In this document: one piece after another, positions 1-8,601 of the stretch
How the letters are laid out: the number at the start of each line of letters is the position of its first letter
Position numbering within the stretch: the first letter of the stretch is position 1
Source: JAFGVL01 sp963663245
GTDB lineage: Bacteria; Bacteroidota; Bacteroidia; Bacteroidales; Paludibacteraceae
Length of the DNA: 64,000 nucleotides
Direction of reading: 5' to 3'
Assembly: GCA_963663245.1 (NCBI GenBank)
Contig: OY760143.1
Location: forward strand, 310,001-374,000
Notes under the pieces: model-generated
What the model was told of the DNA's origin: nothing
The model's database searches: none
Seen by the model: the letters and a program-made list of their open reading frames with translations, nothing else
Translations under genes and position numbers: made by a program

Positions 1-621
1 TAGAGTTAGTGCAGAGTTGGTCCTGAAGTGCCAATTGTTGTAATCTACTAGTAATTGATTGTCTTTGTGAGCAACGTATAATCCATTTAAAGTAAGGGCA
101 TAAATAGAGTCTCCATAAAAGGCAGTAGACATAACTTCAACCATACTACTATTGTTGCCAATTATGTAAGTGTCAGTAATTTCGTGTTTTAAAAGATTTA
201 CAACAACAATTCCAATACCACAAGAAATATATGCATATTCATTCACAAAAACTATATCATTCGGGGTCTTGCTTGCTGCTACAATTTTATTTTTTATATC
301 TGAGATATTTTCAATCTCATCTTCACATAATAAGTCAATATTACCATTTTCATATGCGATTACAAGAGCATCTGCATTTTTATTATAGCGAATAAAAGCA
401 ACTTGAAAGTCATTTTGTCCATTAATTTTTGAATAGCTTTTTATTAAGTTGTCTTCTTTATTAACAGAAAAAAGTGCTCCATCACTAATGCCAAAAATAG
501 CATTGGGAGTCTCTTCAATTTGCTCCATCTCATTATAACAAAGGTGAGTGCGCCATTCACACATTCCTATTTGTGCTTGTAGAATACAAGGGAATAGTAA
601 TAGTAGGAGAATATTTTTCAT
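1..621 (-). CDS. porZ: PorZ-like T9SS beta-propeller protein, N-terminal part (cut by window edge)
   Basis: Reading the minus strand from the ATG at 621 gives 207 open codons to the window edge, so the 3' part is missing. The protein starts with a signal peptide (about residues 1-16, MKNILLLLLFPCILQA), followed by WRTHL-C-YNEMEQIEE and a run of short hydrophobic strands with G and D turns (AIFGISDGALFSV, DALVIAYENGNIDLL, DSIYALTLNGLYV). This looks like the two-component-regulator-type propeller start of PorZ, which in Porphyromonas gingivalis is a surface component of the type IX secretion attachment complex. It starts 1 base after the rdgB stop, so the two are probably co-transcribed. Two T9SS cargo proteins lie elsewhere in the window. 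Another T9SS-sorted propeller protein is possible, because the diagnostic C-terminus is not visible. Confidence 0.65.
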   Translation of the reverse strand, partial: MKNILLLLLFPCILQAQIGMCEWRTHLCYNEMEQIEETPNAIFGISDGALFSVNKEDNLIKSYSKINGQNDFQVAFIRYNKNADALVIAYENGNIDLLCEDEIENISDIKNKIVAASKTPNDIVFVNEYAYISCGIGIVVVNLLKHEITDTYIIGNNSSMVEVMSTAFYGDSIYALTLNGLYVAHKDNQLLVDYNNWHFRTNSALTL

Positions 622-622
622 A

Positions 623-1207
623 TTAGTCGATGTTTTCTAAAAAAAGAATAAGTTTTTGTACGGCTCTTGCTCTATGGCTGATTTTATTTTTTTCGCTTAG
701 AGGCAGTTCTGCAAATGTTTGATTATAACCTTCAGGAATAAATATTGGATCATATCCAAACCCTTTCTCCCCTCGTTTTTTTTCAGTGATTTCACCTTTT
801 ATAATGCCCTCAAAAATATATTTTTCTCCATTAAGAATTAATGCTATAACTGTTCTAAATTGAGCTTTTCTATTTTTAACTCCTTTCATTTCAGCAATCA
901 ATTTATTCATGTTGTCTTCAGCATCTTTGCTCTCTCCTGCATATCTAGCAGAATAAACGCCAGGTGCGTTGTTTAATGCTTTAACTTCAAGGCCTGTGTC
1001 ATCGGAGAAGCAATCTTTGCCAAATTTTTCAATCACATATTGCGCTTTTAAAATTGCATTCCCCTCTAAAGAATCTGCTGTTTCAGGAATGTTATCAAAA
1101 CAATTTATATCTCTGAGGCTAAGTACTGAAAACTTATTTGAGAGTAAAGGAGATACTTCTTTTAGTTTGTGTGCATTGTTTGTTGCAAATACTATTTCTT
1201 TTTTCAT
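623..1207 (-). CDS. rdgB: Non-canonical purine NTP pyrophosphatase (RdgB/HAM1)
   Basis: This house-cleaning enzyme hydrolyses dITP, XTP and ITP to the monophosphates, keeping deaminated purines out of nucleic acids; it is cytosolic. Visible family motifs are the N-terminal ATNNAHKLKEV substrate loop, FSDDTGLEV with the acidic metal ligands, GVYSARYAG, GFGYDPIF, and the C-terminal LSEKNKISHRARA that contacts the base. I chose the ATG at 1207 (194 aa). The upstream in-frame ATG at 1234 lies inside a good -7 box (1232-1239) and would add nine residues unlike the family. The PorZ-like gene follows 1 base downstream. Confidence 0.95.
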   Translation of the reverse strand: MKKEIVFATNNAHKLKEVSPLLSNKFSVLSLRDINCFDNIPETADSLEGNAILKAQYVIEKFGKDCFSDDTGLEVKALNNAPGVYSARYAGESKDAEDNMNKLIAEMKGVKNRKAQFRTVIALILNGEKYIFEGIIKGEITEKKRGEKGFGYDPIFIPEGYNQTFAELPLSEKNKISHRARAVQKLILFLENID

Positions 1208-1231
1208 ATTAGTCTTTAAATCATAAACAAA

Positions 1232-1239
1232 CAAAGATA
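1232..1239 (-). promoter_or_regulatory. TAnnTTTG -7 box for rdgB-porZ
   Basis: The minus strand reads TATCTTTG, a perfect Bacteroidota -7 element, 24 bases upstream of the rdgB ATG at 1207. It also argues against the longer rdgB start at 1234. No clear -33 TTG is seen. Confidence 0.6.
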
Positions 1240-1336
1240 GATTTTTTCGAGGGTTTTAGCTCTTATCTATTGAAAAAATAATATGATAAGATATTATCTT
1301 TTTTTAAAAACTCAAAAGATACCTGCTTGTTTTTCT

Positions 1337-1344
1337 TACATTTG
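1337..1344 (+). promoter_or_regulatory. TAnnTTTG -7 box for the S41 peptidase gene
   Basis: TACATTTG matches the Bacteroidota -7 consensus and ends 34 bases before the ATG at 1379. It lies inside the longer possible reading frame that starts at 1283, which supports the downstream start. Confidence 0.5.
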
Positions 1345-1378
1345 TCAGGATAAAAGCTATCGATTAGAATATATTATT

Positions 1379-3019
1379 ATGAGAAAAATTTTCACGTTTA
1401 CCCTGTTTTTTATTACGGTATTTGCATTAAATGCGCAAAAATATCCAAATGCTCAGGATTTAGAGAAATTAATGATTGGTATAGAAAAGTTTGGAATGCA
1501 GTATAGTAAATTGCTGGAAGCGACTTCTATTATAAGATCAAACTATGTAGATACTGTTAGTCAAGACAAATTGCAAGAAGATGCAATTCGTGGAATGCTT
1601 AAAGAATTGGATCCTCATTCTACATTTATACCTAAAGATGAAGTTAAAGAGATGAACGAGCCTCTTGTAGGCAGTTTTGAGGGAATTGGTGTTCAATTTC
1701 AGATAATTGATGATACGCTTTATGTGGTTAATACAATTTCTGGAGGACCATCTGAAAAAGTTGGAATATTGCCAGGAGATCGAATTGTTAAAGCAAATGA
1801 TACTCTCATTGCTGGGGTGAAAATGTCTACTCCAAAAATAATGAAACGATTAAGAGGGAAAAAAGGGACAAAAGTAACAGTAAAAATTAGGAGAAGAGCT
1901 AATAAGGAACTTATTGAATTCGATATTGTTAGAGATAAAATCCCTCTTTATAGCGTAGATGCATCTTATATGATTCGCCCAGGGATTGGTTATATTAAAT
2001 TAAATAAGTTTAGTGCAACATCTAAAAAAGAGTTTGATAAGGCATTAGGAAAATTGGAGTCAGAAGGTATGGAGAGTCTTATCCTTGACTTGCAGTCGAA
2101 CGGAGGAGGGTATTTGCATACGGCATACAAACTTGCAGATGATTTTTTAAGTGATAAGCAATTAATTGTCTACACAAAAGGTAGAACAGGAAGAAGAAAT
2201 TATATGGCCTCTAAGAAAGGGGATTTTGAACAAGGGAAACTTATTTTCTTAGTAAATGAATATTCTGCTTCAGCAAGTGAAATTCTTTCAGGGGCTATAC
2301 AAGATTGGGATAGAGGACTTATAGTGGGACGACGAACATTCGGTAAAGGCTTGGTTCAACAACCGATGAGTCTTAGTGATGGTTCTTTAATTAGACTAAC
2401 AACCTCTCGTTATTATACCCCTTCTGGTAGGTGTATTCAGAAACCCTATGACGAGGGAAAAGAAAAGTATAATAAAGATGTAGTAGATAGATATAACAGC
2501 GGCGAACTTGTTTCGGAAGATAGTATTCATTTTCCAGACTCTCTTCGTTATGAGACGCTTATATTAAAAAGAACAGTTTATGGAGGTGGAGGTGTTATGC
2601 CAGATTATTTTGTTCCTTTAGATACAATGCATACTTCTAAATATTTAACCAAGATTGTTGCCAAAGGTGTTGTAAATGAGTTCGCTTCTAAATATTTTGA
2701 GAAACATAAAGAAGAACTTAAGAAGAAATATACTTCTTTTGAAATATATAACGCTGATTATGAAATGCCAGAGTCAGCTTTAAAAGAGCTTATTGATTTA
2801 GCCACTGCTGAGAAAATTATTTTAAATCAAGAAGAATTTGATCAATCGAAGGCATTTATAAAAACACAATTAAAAGCTCTTTTTGCTCGAAGAATATGGG
2901 GTTTAAATTCATTTTTTAGAGTAATGAACAAAGAAAATGAGCCTTGCCAAAAAGCTATTGAAATACTTTTAACTCCAAATATGTATGATAGTATTTTGAA
3001 TAAAAAGAAAAAGAATTAA
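1379..3019 (+). CDS. S41 family C-terminal processing peptidase (CtpA-like)
   Basis: A periplasmic tail-specific protease of 546 aa. The ATG at 1379 puts the signal peptide MRKIFTFTLFFITVFALNAQ at the N-terminus; the longer frame from 1283 has no such start. A PDZ domain (about 85-185, with EGIGVQF and GGPSEKVGILPGDRI) precedes the S41 core (about 195-360). The Ser/Lys dyad is visible as YSASASEI (Ser298) and GRRTFGKGLVQQ (Lys323, Gln327), with the 25-residue spacing known from Bacillus CtpB. The 165-residue C-terminal extension is helical and charged, as in many Bacteroidota CtpA proteins. In this family the enzyme trims or degrades envelope proteins; its substrate here is unknown. It has its own promoter and stands alone. 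Confidence 0.92.
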   Translation: MRKIFTFTLFFITVFALNAQKYPNAQDLEKLMIGIEKFGMQYSKLLEATSIIRSNYVDTVSQDKLQEDAIRGMLKELDPHSTFIPKDEVKEMNEPLVGSFEGIGVQFQIIDDTLYVVNTISGGPSEKVGILPGDRIVKANDTLIAGVKMSTPKIMKRLRGKKGTKVTVKIRRRANKELIEFDIVRDKIPLYSVDASYMIRPGIGYIKLNKFSATSKKEFDKALGKLESEGMESLILDLQSNGGGYLHTAYKLADDFLSDKQLIVYTKGRTGRRNYMASKKGDFEQGKLIFLVNEYSASASEILSGAIQDWDRGLIVGRRTFGKGLVQQPMSLSDGSLIRLTTSRYYTPSGRCIQKPYDEGKEKYNKDVVDRYNSGELVSEDSIHFPDSLRYETLILKRTVYGGGGVMPDYFVPLDTMHTSKYLTKIVAKGVVNEFASKYFEKHKEELKKKYTSFEIYNADYEMPESALKELIDLATAEKIILNQEEFDQSKAFIKTQLKALFARRIWGLNSFFRVMNKENEPCQKAIEILLTPNMYDSILNKKKKN

Positions 3020-3046
3020 CAGGATAGTATCAAGCAACATATTTCT

Positions 3047-3054
3047 TATCTTTG
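3047..3054 (+). promoter_or_regulatory. TAnnTTTG -7 box for serine acetyltransferase
   Basis: TATCTTTG is a perfect match, 21 bases before the ATG at 3076 and just after the end of the S41 peptidase gene, so transcription of the next two genes probably starts here. Confidence 0.6.
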
Positions 3055-3075
3055 CATTAAATTACAGAATGCTTT

Positions 3076-3957
3076 ATGAAACCTCTAAATCAAAATAAAA
3101 TGGCTGATATTATTCGAGAGTTGTCGGATATTGAGTCAACGAGATCTGTTTGCCATCAACAGCATGAGGGTACCCCTATGCCTTCTGTTGATTTATTAAC
3201 TCAGACGGTAGCCCTTTTTAGGTCAATAATATTTCCAGGGTACTTTGGTAATGCTTCTGTAAATAATAAAAATTTAAAAGAGCATATCTCTCAAGGAGTA
3301 GATAAACTTTCAAGCTTATTAAGTGAGCAAATATTGGCAGGTTTATGTTTTGATTTAACTGTTGGAGCCAACAAAAAAGCATGCGTTCAAAAAGCATCAG
3401 ATATTACAGCTAAATTTATTGCCTCTTTGCCGAAACTTAGAGTAAGCTTGTCTAATGATGTTATTGCAGCCTATAATGGAGATCCTGCAGCAAAAAATTA
3501 TAGCGAAATTATATTTTGCTATCCTGCAATAAAAGCGATTAGTAATTATCGTTTTGCACATGAATTATTAATGCTAGGAGTACCAGTGATACCAAGAATT
3601 ATTACAGAAATGGCACATTCAGAAACAGGTATCGATATTCATCCAGGAGCCAAAATCAGCGAATTTTTCACAATTGATCATGGTACAGGTGTCGTAATAG
3701 GAGAAACTGCAATAATTGGGAGAAATGTGAAAATATACCAAGGAGTAACACTTGGAGCTAAAAGTTTTCCGTTAGATGCAGATGGAAATCCAATAAAAGG
3801 GATTGATCGTCATCCTATTCTAGAAGATGATGTAATTGTTTATTCAAATGCTACTATTCTTGGTAGAATTACAATAGGTAAAGGAGCCGTAATTGGAGGG
3901 AATGTTTGGGTAGATAGTGATGTGTCAGCAGGATCAAAAATTTTACAGAAAAAATAA
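3076..3957 (+). CDS. cysE: Serine O-acetyltransferase
   Basis: Transfers acetyl from acetyl-CoA to L-serine, giving O-acetylserine for cysteine synthesis. The first half (to about 160) is the helical N-terminal domain; from about 180 a left-handed beta-helix of hexapeptide repeats runs to the end (TGIDIHPGA, GTGVVIGETAIIGRNV, ATILGRITIGKGAVIGGN). Asp187 and His202 keep the 15-residue spacing of the catalytic Asp/His pair of Escherichia coli CysE. At 293 aa it is the long EpsC-type form usual in Bacteroidota. A second Met at codon 9 is an alternative start. The RNA methyltransferase gene begins 3 bases after its stop, so they are probably one transcript. Confidence 0.93.
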   Translation: MKPLNQNKMADIIRELSDIESTRSVCHQQHEGTPMPSVDLLTQTVALFRSIIFPGYFGNASVNNKNLKEHISQGVDKLSSLLSEQILAGLCFDLTVGANKKACVQKASDITAKFIASLPKLRVSLSNDVIAAYNGDPAAKNYSEIIFCYPAIKAISNYRFAHELLMLGVPVIPRIITEMAHSETGIDIHPGAKISEFFTIDHGTGVVIGETAIIGRNVKIYQGVTLGAKSFPLDADGNPIKGIDRHPILEDDVIVYSNATILGRITIGKGAVIGGNVWVDSDVSAGSKILQKK

Positions 3958-3960
3958 TTT

Positions 3961-5130
3961 ATGAGAAATTCGTTTCAAATTATAGCTAAGACTTTTAAAG
4001 GACTAGAAGAAGTATTAGCCAAGGAGCTTATTGACTTAGGAGCTGATGAAGTACAGCTAGAACGTCGTGCGGTAAGTTGCAAAGGAGATAAATCTTTTTT
4101 ATATAAAGCAAATTTGCATTGTCGCACAGCATCACGTTTTTTAGTGCCTATTGCGCAGTTTGAAGCCAAGAATGCTGATGAAGTTTATGAAAATGTAAAA
4201 AAGATTGATTGGGAACAATATCTTGATTTGAGAACAACTTTTGCTATTGATTCAACTGTTTTCTCAGATATCTTTACTCATTCTAAATTTGTATCTTATC
4301 GTGTTAAAGACGCAATTGTAGATCAATTTTCTGAGAAGTATGAAAAACGACCATCTGTAAGTATTACGAATCCAGATTTAATGCTAAATGTGCATGTTGC
4401 TCAAAACAAATGTACCGTGTCGTTAGATAGCTCTGGTGAATCTTTACATAAAAGAGGGTACCGTAATTCACAAACAGAAGCTCCTATTAATGAAGCTTTA
4501 GCTGCAGGGATGCTTTTGTTAGCAGGCTGGGATGGGAAACAAAATTTTATTGATCCTATGTGTGGTTCGGGAACTTTTTTGATAGAAGCAGCATTAATAG
4601 CGTTGAATATACCCCCTGGAATTTTCCGTAAGTCATTTGCTTTTGAGAATTGGAAGGACTTTGATAAAGATTTGTTTGACGAAATATATAATGATGATAG
4701 CCTTGAACGAGATTTTAACTTTAAAATTTATGGTTCGGATATAACTGCTCAGGCTATTAGTATTGCAGATCAGAATATTAAGAGTGCCGGTTTAGGTAAG
4801 TATATAGAACTAAATACAATTAGTATAAATGATATTGAAATCCCGGAAGATAAGTTTTTGATGGTTACTAACCCTCCTTATGGAGAACGTATTAAGTCGG
4901 AAGATTTATATGGACTGTATGAGACAATAGGCCGAATGCTTAAATTTAAATTTGCCGGAAATCAAGCTTGGGTAATTAGTTCTGATGAACAATGTCTTTA
5001 TAAAATTGGATTGAAGCCATCTAAAAAGATATTTTTGCTGAACGGTGATTTAGATTGCCTGTATTGTAACTATGAGATTTTTGCAGGAAAACGTAATGAT
5101 TTTGTACGTGCTAAGAAACAAGACGACTAA
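3961..5130 (+). CDS. THUMP-domain class I RNA methyltransferase (RlmL/K N-terminal type)
   Basis: A SAM-dependent RNA methyltransferase of 389 aa. The N-terminal THUMP domain (about 45-160, RNA binding) is followed by a Rossmann methyltransferase domain with FIDPMCGSGTFLIEAAL (motif I, about 197-212), FKIYGSDI (acidic ribose-binding residue), and NPPYGER (304-310), the N6-adenine/N2-guanine catalytic motif. This is the architecture of the N-terminal half of RlmL (23S rRNA m2G2445) and of YpsC. It lacks the RlmK half, as is usual outside gammaproteobacteria. The exact target base is inferred only. It is downstream of cysE in the same transcript and converges on the radical SAM gene with 7 bases between the stops. 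Confidence 0.9.
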   Translation: MRNSFQIIAKTFKGLEEVLAKELIDLGADEVQLERRAVSCKGDKSFLYKANLHCRTASRFLVPIAQFEAKNADEVYENVKKIDWEQYLDLRTTFAIDSTVFSDIFTHSKFVSYRVKDAIVDQFSEKYEKRPSVSITNPDLMLNVHVAQNKCTVSLDSSGESLHKRGYRNSQTEAPINEALAAGMLLLAGWDGKQNFIDPMCGSGTFLIEAALIALNIPPGIFRKSFAFENWKDFDKDLFDEIYNDDSLERDFNFKIYGSDITAQAISIADQNIKSAGLGKYIELNTISINDIEIPEDKFLMVTNPPYGERIKSEDLYGLYETIGRMLKFKFAGNQAWVISSDEQCLYKIGLKPSKKIFLLNGDLDCLYCNYEIFAGKRNDFVRAKKQDD

Positions 5131-5137
5131 TAAGAAT

Positions 5138-6112
5138 TTACATCGTGCAGTTTTTGCACATCTCAAATTCTTTTTTGTTTTTTAGAATTTGTTTTCTGAA
5201 ACTATGTGCTTTTTCATTGTGCCAAATTTCAGCAAGAGACTTTTCATTAATGTTGCCAAATGCATGTTCTCCATTTTTGTCAAAACTACATGGTAACACA
5301 TCTCCATTTGCAGCAATTACAGCTCCGCTAAATGCTCTCCAACAACGATTTTTTATCTTCTCCTTGCGTTTATAGTCCCCATCTTTAGATTTAATATAAC
5401 GAGCATATCTTTTTTGAGTTGGAAGTAAATCGCTACCTTCTTTAAAATTAGTTATTTGTGCAGATTTTAGTCTTAATTTGTTGGCATTAAGGTTTTTAGA
5501 TAGCTTTTTAATCTCTCTTATTTGATGTTCATTATGTTTTAAAACTAAAAATTGCAACTCAATAAATGGAGAGGAAGAGTTAAAAGATTTTTTCCATTTA
5601 ACTAGAAAAGAGATACAGTCTTTAGCTTTAGAAAACGAACCTCCAATGCGATACTTTTCGTACACTTCTTGCGTACTACCATCTAAAGAAACAATAAGTT
5701 TATTTAAACCACTTTCAATAATTTTTTTAGCCATTTCATCGTCGATAAATTGAGCGTTTGTTGAACTCGCAGTGTAAATCTGATGTTCATTTGAGAATTG
5801 TATGAATTTGATGAACTGTGGATGTAAAAATGGCTCTCCTTGAAAATATAAAGTTAGGTAATAAGTGTAATCTTTTATTTCGCAAATAATTTTGCGAAAT
5901 AAATCAAATTCCATAGCTTTTTTTTCTCTGGTAATGCTTCCATTTCCTGCAGGGCACTCTGGACATGATAAATTACAAAAGTTAACAGGCTCTATTGATA
6001 AAGTCGTGGGAAGTCCTATCTTAAAAGGTCTTTTAAAGATATTTGATAAGCAATAACCATATAAAATCTGTATGGTATTGAAGAGTTTTTTCCTTGAAAA
6101 TATAAAGTTCAT
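5138..6112 (-). CDS. Radical SAM / SPASM domain protein
   Basis: The CX3CX2C cluster motif that reductively cleaves SAM is NFCNLSCPEC (Cys46, 50, 53 from the ATG at 6112). The TIM barrel follows (TLYFQGEPFLHPQF, IVSLDGSTQEVYEKYRIGG), and a C-terminal SPASM region carries extra cysteines (RCWRAFSGAVIAANGDVLPCSFD, then MCKNC at the end). SPASM proteins modify peptides or proteins or serve as maturases; the substrate here is unknown, and no small precursor peptide is seen beside it. An ATG at 6142 would add ten residues, but a near-consensus promoter sequence overlaps it, so I prefer 6112 (324 aa). It stands alone, converging with the methyltransferase gene. Confidence 0.85.
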   Translation of the reverse strand: MNFIFSRKKLFNTIQILYGYCLSNIFKRPFKIGLPTTLSIEPVNFCNLSCPECPAGNGSITREKKAMEFDLFRKIICEIKDYTYYLTLYFQGEPFLHPQFIKFIQFSNEHQIYTASSTNAQFIDDEMAKKIIESGLNKLIVSLDGSTQEVYEKYRIGGSFSKAKDCISFLVKWKKSFNSSSPFIELQFLVLKHNEHQIREIKKLSKNLNANKLRLKSAQITNFKEGSDLLPTQKRYARYIKSKDGDYKRKEKIKNRCWRAFSGAVIAANGDVLPCSFDKNGEHAFGNINEKSLAEIWHNEKAHSFRKQILKNKKEFEMCKNCTM

Positions 6113-6329
6113 TTGAATTTGTTTATAAACAAAGATTAGCATTAATTACATAATTTATGATAAGAGTTGTAAAATTAACATAAATTAACCCCAACTTGTA
6201 GTTCAAGCACTATCTTTTTTGGATGTAAATGTAGGTAATCTAATATATTATTGTGATTTTTGTCTTTTCTAAACAAAAAGATAATAACATCTTAATAAAC
6301 TGATAACTTAAATTAAACTATTTATTTTT

Positions 6330-8024
6330 ATGAAAAAGCACTTATTATTAGTAACTGCTGCGCTTTTAATGGCTTTCTCTATCACTTCTTGTAAGAAGAT
6401 GGGGCCATTAGCAACTGAGTATTTTAAAGTTGACCCTCCAGTTTTGGAAGCAAAAGCGGGGAAAGTAGAAGCAACAATTACAGGTACTTTCCCAGAAAAG
6501 TATTTCAAGAAAAAATCTACAGTTGTAGTAACTCCTGTTTTAAAATATAATGGAACAGAAGAAAGACTTCCTACTGCTACATTCCAAGGTGAAAAAGTAA
6601 AAGGGAATAACAAAAAAATTAAATTTAAAGCAGGTGGAACTTATACTCACAGAATCTCATTTGACTTTAAAGAAGGAATGGAAAAATCAGAACTTTTCCT
6701 TCAGTTTGAAGTAAAAGAAGGTAAAAAATCTACAGCTCTTCCTGAAGTGAAAATTGCTGATGGTATCAATTGCACGTATATGTTAGCAAAAGGGAATCAA
6801 TTAGAACCAGCTTTTGCAACAGACCAATTTCAACGTACAATTGCATCTCAACAAGAGGCAGATATTAACTTTTTAGTAAATCAAACTAATATTCGTTCAT
6901 CAGAGTTAGATGCTGACGATATTGCTGCTTTAAAAGAAAAGATGCAAGAAGTTGCTGCTAACGAAGGTTCATCAGTAACAGGTGTTGAAATTTCAGGTTA
7001 TGCTTCTCCAGAAGGGTCTCTTGATATTAATACTGGACTTGCTGAAAAACGTGAAAACGTTGCAGTTAATTTTGTAAACAAACAAATGAAAGATTTAGAA
7101 GCTCAAGTTGATATTGATTCTAAAAACACCCCTGAAGACTGGGAAGGTTTCCAACAATTAGTACAAGCATCTTCTATTGAAGATAAAGAACTTATATTAA
7201 GTGTTCTTTCTCAATTTACTGACCCTGATCAACGTGAGGTTGAGATTCGTAAGATTGCAGCTGCTTATAAAGTATTAGCTGATGAGATTTTGCCACAACT
7301 TCGTCGTTCAAAAATGCGTGTTAGTTTTGAAATATCAGGAAAAACAGACGAGCAATTAATTGCTATTGCTGATTCATTACCTGATTCTCTTTCTGTTGAA
7401 GAATTATTATTTACTGCGACATTAGTTTCAGACTTAGAAACAAAAGGAGATATTTATCAAAAAGCAGTTAATCAATTTGGTTCTGATTGGAGAACATTGA
7501 ATAACTTAGGAGCAGTAAAATTATTACAAGGAAAAGTTGAAGAGGCTGAGGAATTATTCTCTAAAGCTATTGACTTAAACTCTTCAGTAAAAGAAACAAA
7601 CTATAACTGGGGTGTTGTTAAAATGATGAAAGGTGAATTAAAAATTGCTGAGAACTTTTTAGGGAAAGCTGCTGGTATTGGAGCTAAACTAGATGCAGCT
7701 CTTGGTGTTATTTATCTTAACAAGGGAGATTATGGTGCAGCAAATAAAGCACTAGCTGAAGATAAATCTAACAATGCAGTAATTGCTAAACTAGTAGTTA
7801 AGGATTTAGTTGCAGCTAAGAAAATCTTATCTGAAATTAAAAGTCCAGATGAAACAACAAGTTATTTATCTGCTATTATTGCAGCAAGAAGTGCAGACAA
7901 AGAAGGTGTACTTTCAAACTTAGCAAAAGCAGTTAAAAATGCAGATTTAAAATCTCGTGCTGCAGTAGATATTGAGTTTGCAAAATTCTCTTCTGATCCT
8001 GCTTTTGCAGCGATTGCAAAATAA
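6330..8024 (+). CDS. OmpA-like / TPR outer-membrane lipoprotein
   Basis: A 564-aa lipoprotein: the signal peptide ends in a lipobox with Cys21 (SITSCKK). Residues about 30-160 are beta-rich (MGPLATEYFKVDPPVLEAK...). Residues about 165-340 include an OmpA-C-like segment (VSGVEISGYASPEG-type sequence, then AEKRENVAVNFV) that in this fold binds peptidoglycan. Residues about 370-470 carry TPR-like helices (NNLGAVKLLQGKVEEAEELFSKAI, NYNWGVVKMMKGELKIAENFLGKAA). It is probably an envelope scaffold linking outer membrane and cell wall. It is monocistronic: 217 bases of AT-rich sequence lie before it and a strong hairpin (8050-8079) after it. Unusually regular codon use suggests high expression. Confidence 0.75.
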   Translation: MKKHLLLVTAALLMAFSITSCKKMGPLATEYFKVDPPVLEAKAGKVEATITGTFPEKYFKKKSTVVVTPVLKYNGTEERLPTATFQGEKVKGNNKKIKFKAGGTYTHRISFDFKEGMEKSELFLQFEVKEGKKSTALPEVKIADGINCTYMLAKGNQLEPAFATDQFQRTIASQQEADINFLVNQTNIRSSELDADDIAALKEKMQEVAANEGSSVTGVEISGYASPEGSLDINTGLAEKRENVAVNFVNKQMKDLEAQVDIDSKNTPEDWEGFQQLVQASSIEDKELILSVLSQFTDPDQREVEIRKIAAAYKVLADEILPQLRRSKMRVSFEISGKTDEQLIAIADSLPDSLSVEELLFTATLVSDLETKGDIYQKAVNQFGSDWRTLNNLGAVKLLQGKVEEAEELFSKAIDLNSSVKETNYNWGVVKMMKGELKIAENFLGKAAGIGAKLDAALGVIYLNKGDYGAANKALAEDKSNNAVIAKLVVKDLVAAKKILSEIKSPDETTSYLSAIIAARSADKEGVLSNLAKAVKNADLKSRAAVDIEFAKFSSDPAFAAIAK

Positions 8025-8049
8025 AAATAATACGATAGTTTATTAAATA

Positions 8050-8079
8050 AAAGGGAGTATCCATTTGGGTGCTCCCTTT
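8050..8079 (+). terminator. Rho-independent terminator after the OmpA/TPR lipoprotein gene
   Basis: A 13-bp stem (with G-U pairs) and a four-base loop: arms aaagggagtatcc and gggtgctcccttt, then a short T-rich tail. It lies 25 bases after the stop at 8024. Confidence 0.8.
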
Positions 8080-8185
8080 CTTTATAGTCAGACTTATTAG
8101 CAGACTTGATGATGTCTTGTTGGTGTTGGAATAAAATCTTTTATTATATTTATTAAAAGAGCTGTCATTTTCGTAAATTTCGGAT

Positions 8186-8193
8186 TATATTTG
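8186..8193 (+). promoter_or_regulatory. TAnnTTTG -7 box for the rsfS-metG operon
   Basis: TATATTTG is a perfect match 36 bases before the rsfS ATG (8230). It is the only good promoter seen before the closely packed ten-gene run that ends at the terminator at 18056-18090. The 8080-8185 stretch before it shows no gene. Confidence 0.6.
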
Positions 8194-8229
8194 CATAAAT
8201 TATTATATATCTGAGAAAGAAATAACTAC

Positions 8230-8577
8230 ATGGTTAAGAACAAAGAAATTGTTGATAAAATTGTTGAAGGAATTAAAGAGCTAAAAGGAGAAAGAATTGT
8301 TGTCGTTGATATGACAATGCTTACAGAACGAGCATGTGATTATTTTGTAATATGTGAGGGCAACTCTTCTACTCACGTATCCTCTATTTCTGAATCAATT
8401 AAATCCTATGTGCAACAGAATATTAAAGTAAAACCTTATGCAATAGATGGTCAAGAAAATGCAGAGTGGGTTGCTTTTGATTATGGTCAAGTATTGGCTC
8501 ATGTTTTTCAGTCAGAATTCAGATTGTTTTATGACTTGGAACACCTTTGGGCAGATGCTAAAATTATAGAAGTATAA
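8230..8577 (+). CDS. rsfS: Ribosome silencing factor RsfS (Iojap family)
   Basis: A 115-aa protein, full length for the family. RsfS binds ribosomal protein L14 on the large subunit and blocks subunit joining during nutrient limitation. Family features are an N-terminal helix, RACDYFVICEGNSSTHVSSISESI in the central sheet/helix, and the C-terminal GQENAEWVAFDYGQVLAHVFQ...RLFYDLEHLWADA block that carries the L14-binding surface. It is the first gene of the operon, 24 bases before ftsH. The rsfS-ftsH pairing is common in Bacteroidota. Confidence 0.94.
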   Translation: MVKNKEIVDKIVEGIKELKGERIVVVDMTMLTERACDYFVICEGNSSTHVSSISESIKSYVQQNIKVKPYAIDGQENAEWVAFDYGQVLAHVFQSEFRLFYDLEHLWADAKIIEV

Positions 8578-8601
8578 AAATATATCCTTGATAGTATAAA
8601 T

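Noticed and set aside
1208..1234. Longer rdgB start at 1234
   Set aside because: It overlaps a perfect -7 box and adds nine residues ahead of the conserved KKEIVFATNN start.
5138..6112. RiPP-type maturase with a precursor peptide
   Set aside because: The SPASM protein suggests it, but no small peptide gene with a suitable Cys- or Gly-rich core lies within the neighbouring gaps on either strand.
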